Origin: Bigelowiella natans CCMP2755
Taxonomy: Eukaryota; Cercozoa; Chlorarachniophyceae
Reading direction: 5' to 3'
DNA length: 20,000 nucleotides
NCBI GenBank assembly: GCA_000320545.1
Contig: ADNK01000609.1
Coordinates: forward strand, 1-20,000
Positions 17,790 through 20,000 of the stretch are shown piece after piece (the first letter of the stretch is position 1; the number at the start of each line of letters is the position of its first letter). The notes under the pieces are model-generated. The model did no database searches. It worked only from the letters and a program-made list of their open reading frames with translations, and was not told the DNA's origin. A program made the translations under genes and the position numbers.

Positions 17790-19855
17790 ATGGTGAGAGA
17801 AGAAATATGTTATTCTTAGTCGTGAATTCTGATGTGGGATCCTCTTTCTTTAACCTCCACAGAGATCTGAAGGAAACGCCCTCGTTGATGGTAAAAAATA
17901 ATATACAATAACTTGCATCCAGTGTTGTAACACTTTCTGTCTTTATGTATCAGGGCAAGAACACTCTGAGCTTTCTGCTATCAGCATTACCGATATTCCT
18001 GTGCACAAGGTATAGCTCGTTTTGGGGTGATGGGAGTCATTTATGGCGATTTCTTGTTGATAATTACATTTGGTACTTACATTAACATTGTAACCAGCCA
18101 AACAAGAAAAAGAACATCTTGATCGTGGCTGGGGCTGCGTTTCTGATTCTTGGACTTGGAATTGTAATTGCCTTCGCTGCTGGCGCGTTCGACTCCACCA
18201 GTGAAGGCAGTTCTACGGGCAAGTCCATTCGAGATCTCGTTGTCCCCGAATCGCTCAAGATTGTGAGCAAGGAGGACAGCAACAGCAATGGTGCCCGTCC
18301 TATGAATTTCGCTCAGGTTGCTGGGAAATTTTCCACAATGAGAAAGGCTTTGCACAGCCACAAAGCTGCACTCCAAGAGAATACTGCATACGCGAACTTT
18401 GAGACCGCTCATCAAGAAATTCAAGAAGACATCGACATCTCTGGCATGGGCTTTAACTCTGTCATTAAGATGGTTGAAAACATTATTTGCATTATTTCGA
18501 AGACTAGGTTTGATCTCACAGAGCTTCAAAACCCTAGCCAGTACTACGCCGCAAGGGTAGATATGAGACAATGCGGCGAGGGAACCCTCGCCAACGAAAC
18601 CTCCATGCTTGAGGTTGACGTGCGAGTGCGTGACATTTCTGGCTACGACTACATTGACATTTACATGCCGGGTTATGTTGGAAACATCCCTGGTTCCGAA
18701 CTGGTTCATTCTCCCCGCAGAAAGGAGCTGCAAGTCTGGGCTACCCTGCGCCAGGATGACATGGGTTTCGATTTCACCTTCAAGGCTAACTCAGTGAATG
18801 CGAAAGACGACTCCACCGGAGCATACCTGGACTCGCGGACTCAGATGGATGGGTTCCTCAAGTATATAAATGAATCCAACTATTACTACTACTCTGAGGC
18901 TGAGTATCAGACCCATATCGTCGATTACTCTAACTCGGTTGATAGGTGGGAGAACCAAACCGGGACTGCCTCGTGCTCCGTGCAGGGTAAGGCTGCGCTC
19001 ATCTCCAATCAGATCCAGCCGACCGGACAGAACTTCTCGTACCTTCTCACCTACGATGGTTCTCACATTCTCGTGCAAAATTGCACACATGGCTGCGATG
19101 AAGTCAGCGAGCTTGACTTCTTCGTGTATGGCGATGACACCACTGGAACCTGCTACTCCCAAAACTGGTACACTCCCTACGACTACAATTACTGCCTGTA
19201 CAAGGTCGGAGGAGCAGACGCTGGCAACCTATTGACCACGGATGTAACGACCTACTGGAACTATGCACCAGAGACTTCTTTGCGCGGCGATAACGACATT
19301 AATCTTGGTTTCAACCCCTTCAGAGTCCAGTATTCTGTGTACCCTGGCCACGGCTGCGAAATCGAGCTCTGGAGATGTGAAAACAGAACGAGCTTGAACG
19401 GCACCTACGAGGGAGGATGTTACCCTGGCATGGCTACAACGGAAGGACTCTACAACGAGTACATCATTGACACCGGTGGGTATGGCGCTAACACGGCATC
19501 CTTCAAGGAGGGAACCCCTATGCCTGTCGGAGACTCCGTCTACCAACTCAAAGCTTTGAAGCAGACCCGAGTTCTGAAAAAAGCCAATGTGACTGGTGCC
19601 TGCTCAAATATCAAGCTGCGTGTCCCCTTCTGGGACAACCAGTTCCCAGGCGGTAGCAACATCCCTCTAGCCAGGCCTTACATGATGTACACGCCAGAGA
19701 ACTACGGGTTCATTTGCCATGGGCCAGGTCAATTCGACTATTGTGTCAACACTGGAGAGCGAATCGGAGATGTTTCATTCTTCACCCCTGTTGCTTCGTC
19801 TGACTGCCCTAGCATCCCAGTATCATCAGGGAGCCAATCAGGGGGCCAGATTTAA
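17790..19855 (+). CDS. Unrecognised type II membrane glycoprotein (4 exons, about 614 aa)
   Basis: Model: ATG at 17790-17792 at the very end of an exon, then exons 17863-17890 (28 bases), 17954-18009 (56 bases) and 18098-19855; GT-AG and phases match. The polar N-terminal tail of about 35 residues (with SELSAISITDIP) ends in PNKKKN. One strong membrane helix follows at about residues 36-60 (ILIVAGAAFLILGLGIVIAF). Basic residues before the helix predict the N terminus inside and about 550 residues outside or in a lumen. The outside part has eight N-glycosylation sequons (NET, NES, NQT, NFS, NCT, NRT, NGT, NVT), many Tyr and about 15 scattered Cys, suggesting a disulfide-bonded ectodomain. I recognise no enzyme motif. 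The large exon is open to a TAA at 19853-19855 and is strong coding sequence; the small 5' exons rest on splice logic alone. Confidence 0.75.
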
Positions 19856-20000
19856 AGAAGAGAATGCACCTATAAACATATTTCCCTACCACCACCCACT
19901 TTTAACATACCTGCCTAACACTGATCCGGAGTCCCAGCTTCCTGAGTCAAATACATTAATTTTCGTGAGACCGGAAAGGATGACGAGAACGGAGGGGCTA
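19856..20000. other. 3' flank of the membrane glycoprotein gene
   Basis: Short non-coding tail with A/T-rich patches (ACATTAATTTT at about 19951) and no clear AATAAA. The 3' UTR probably continues here. Confidence 0.4.

Noticed and set aside
1-20000. CRISPR arrays, tRNA, rRNA or bacterial-type operons
   Set aside because: No spaced direct repeats, no cloverleaf or rRNA signature recognised by eye, and all convincing genes are intron-split with eukaryotic features.

Overview
This is nuclear DNA from a eukaryotic, photosynthetic organism. The genes have many short exons with GT-AG introns and simple-sequence tracts inside the introns. An LTR retrotransposon occupies the left end. No bacterial operons, rRNA, tRNA or CRISPR arrays were seen. 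One gene encodes PsbR, a photosystem II subunit known to me mainly from the green lineage. The predicted precursors of PsbR and of the neighbouring TPR protein carry a hydrophobic signal-like stretch ahead of a basic, hydroxylated transit-like stretch. That is the look of plastid import in an alga with a complex (secondary) plastid. A green-type secondary plastid, as in chlorarachniophytes, would fit both observations, but a green alga or another secondary lineage cannot be excluded from one window.

Layout. (1) 1-3840: a rearranged Ty3/gypsy-type LTR retrotransposon. Protease, reverse transcriptase, RNase H and integrase core lie on the minus strand and run off the left edge. The integrase C-terminal domain, polypurine tract and 326-bp 3' LTR lie on the plus strand. 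The two parts meet near 2792. (2) 4548-7475, plus: an eight-exon gene for a cytochrome b5-acyl-CoA dehydrogenase fusion ending in a PTS1-like AKL. (3) 8475-12403, minus: a nine-exon gene for an unrecognised two-TM protein with a cysteine-rich C-terminal half. (4) about 13241-14016, plus: psbR, with an uncertain first exon. (5) 14780-17077, minus: a ten-exon gene for a TPR protein with a presequence suggesting the thylakoid lumen. (6) about 17790-19855, plus: a type II membrane glycoprotein of unknown function with tiny 5' exons.

The gene models were built by hand. Splice sites were chosen by GT-AG, by matching phase at every junction, and where possible by family alignment. Each full model sums to a whole number of codons. 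The genes alternate in direction, giving two divergent spacers (12404-13240 and 17078-17789) and two convergent spacers (7476-8474 and 14017-14779). Both convergent spacers are unusually rich in short palindromes (CTAG, GCATGC, GCTAGC). They contain all three copies of an exact 12-bp palindrome, CATGCTAGCATG. This shared signature at converging 3' ends is the least expected pattern in the window.

Genes 4 and 5 both appear to serve the thylakoid. Gene 2 points to peroxisomal fatty-acid oxidation by dehydrogenation with an attached haem domain. The genes otherwise show no common pathway.
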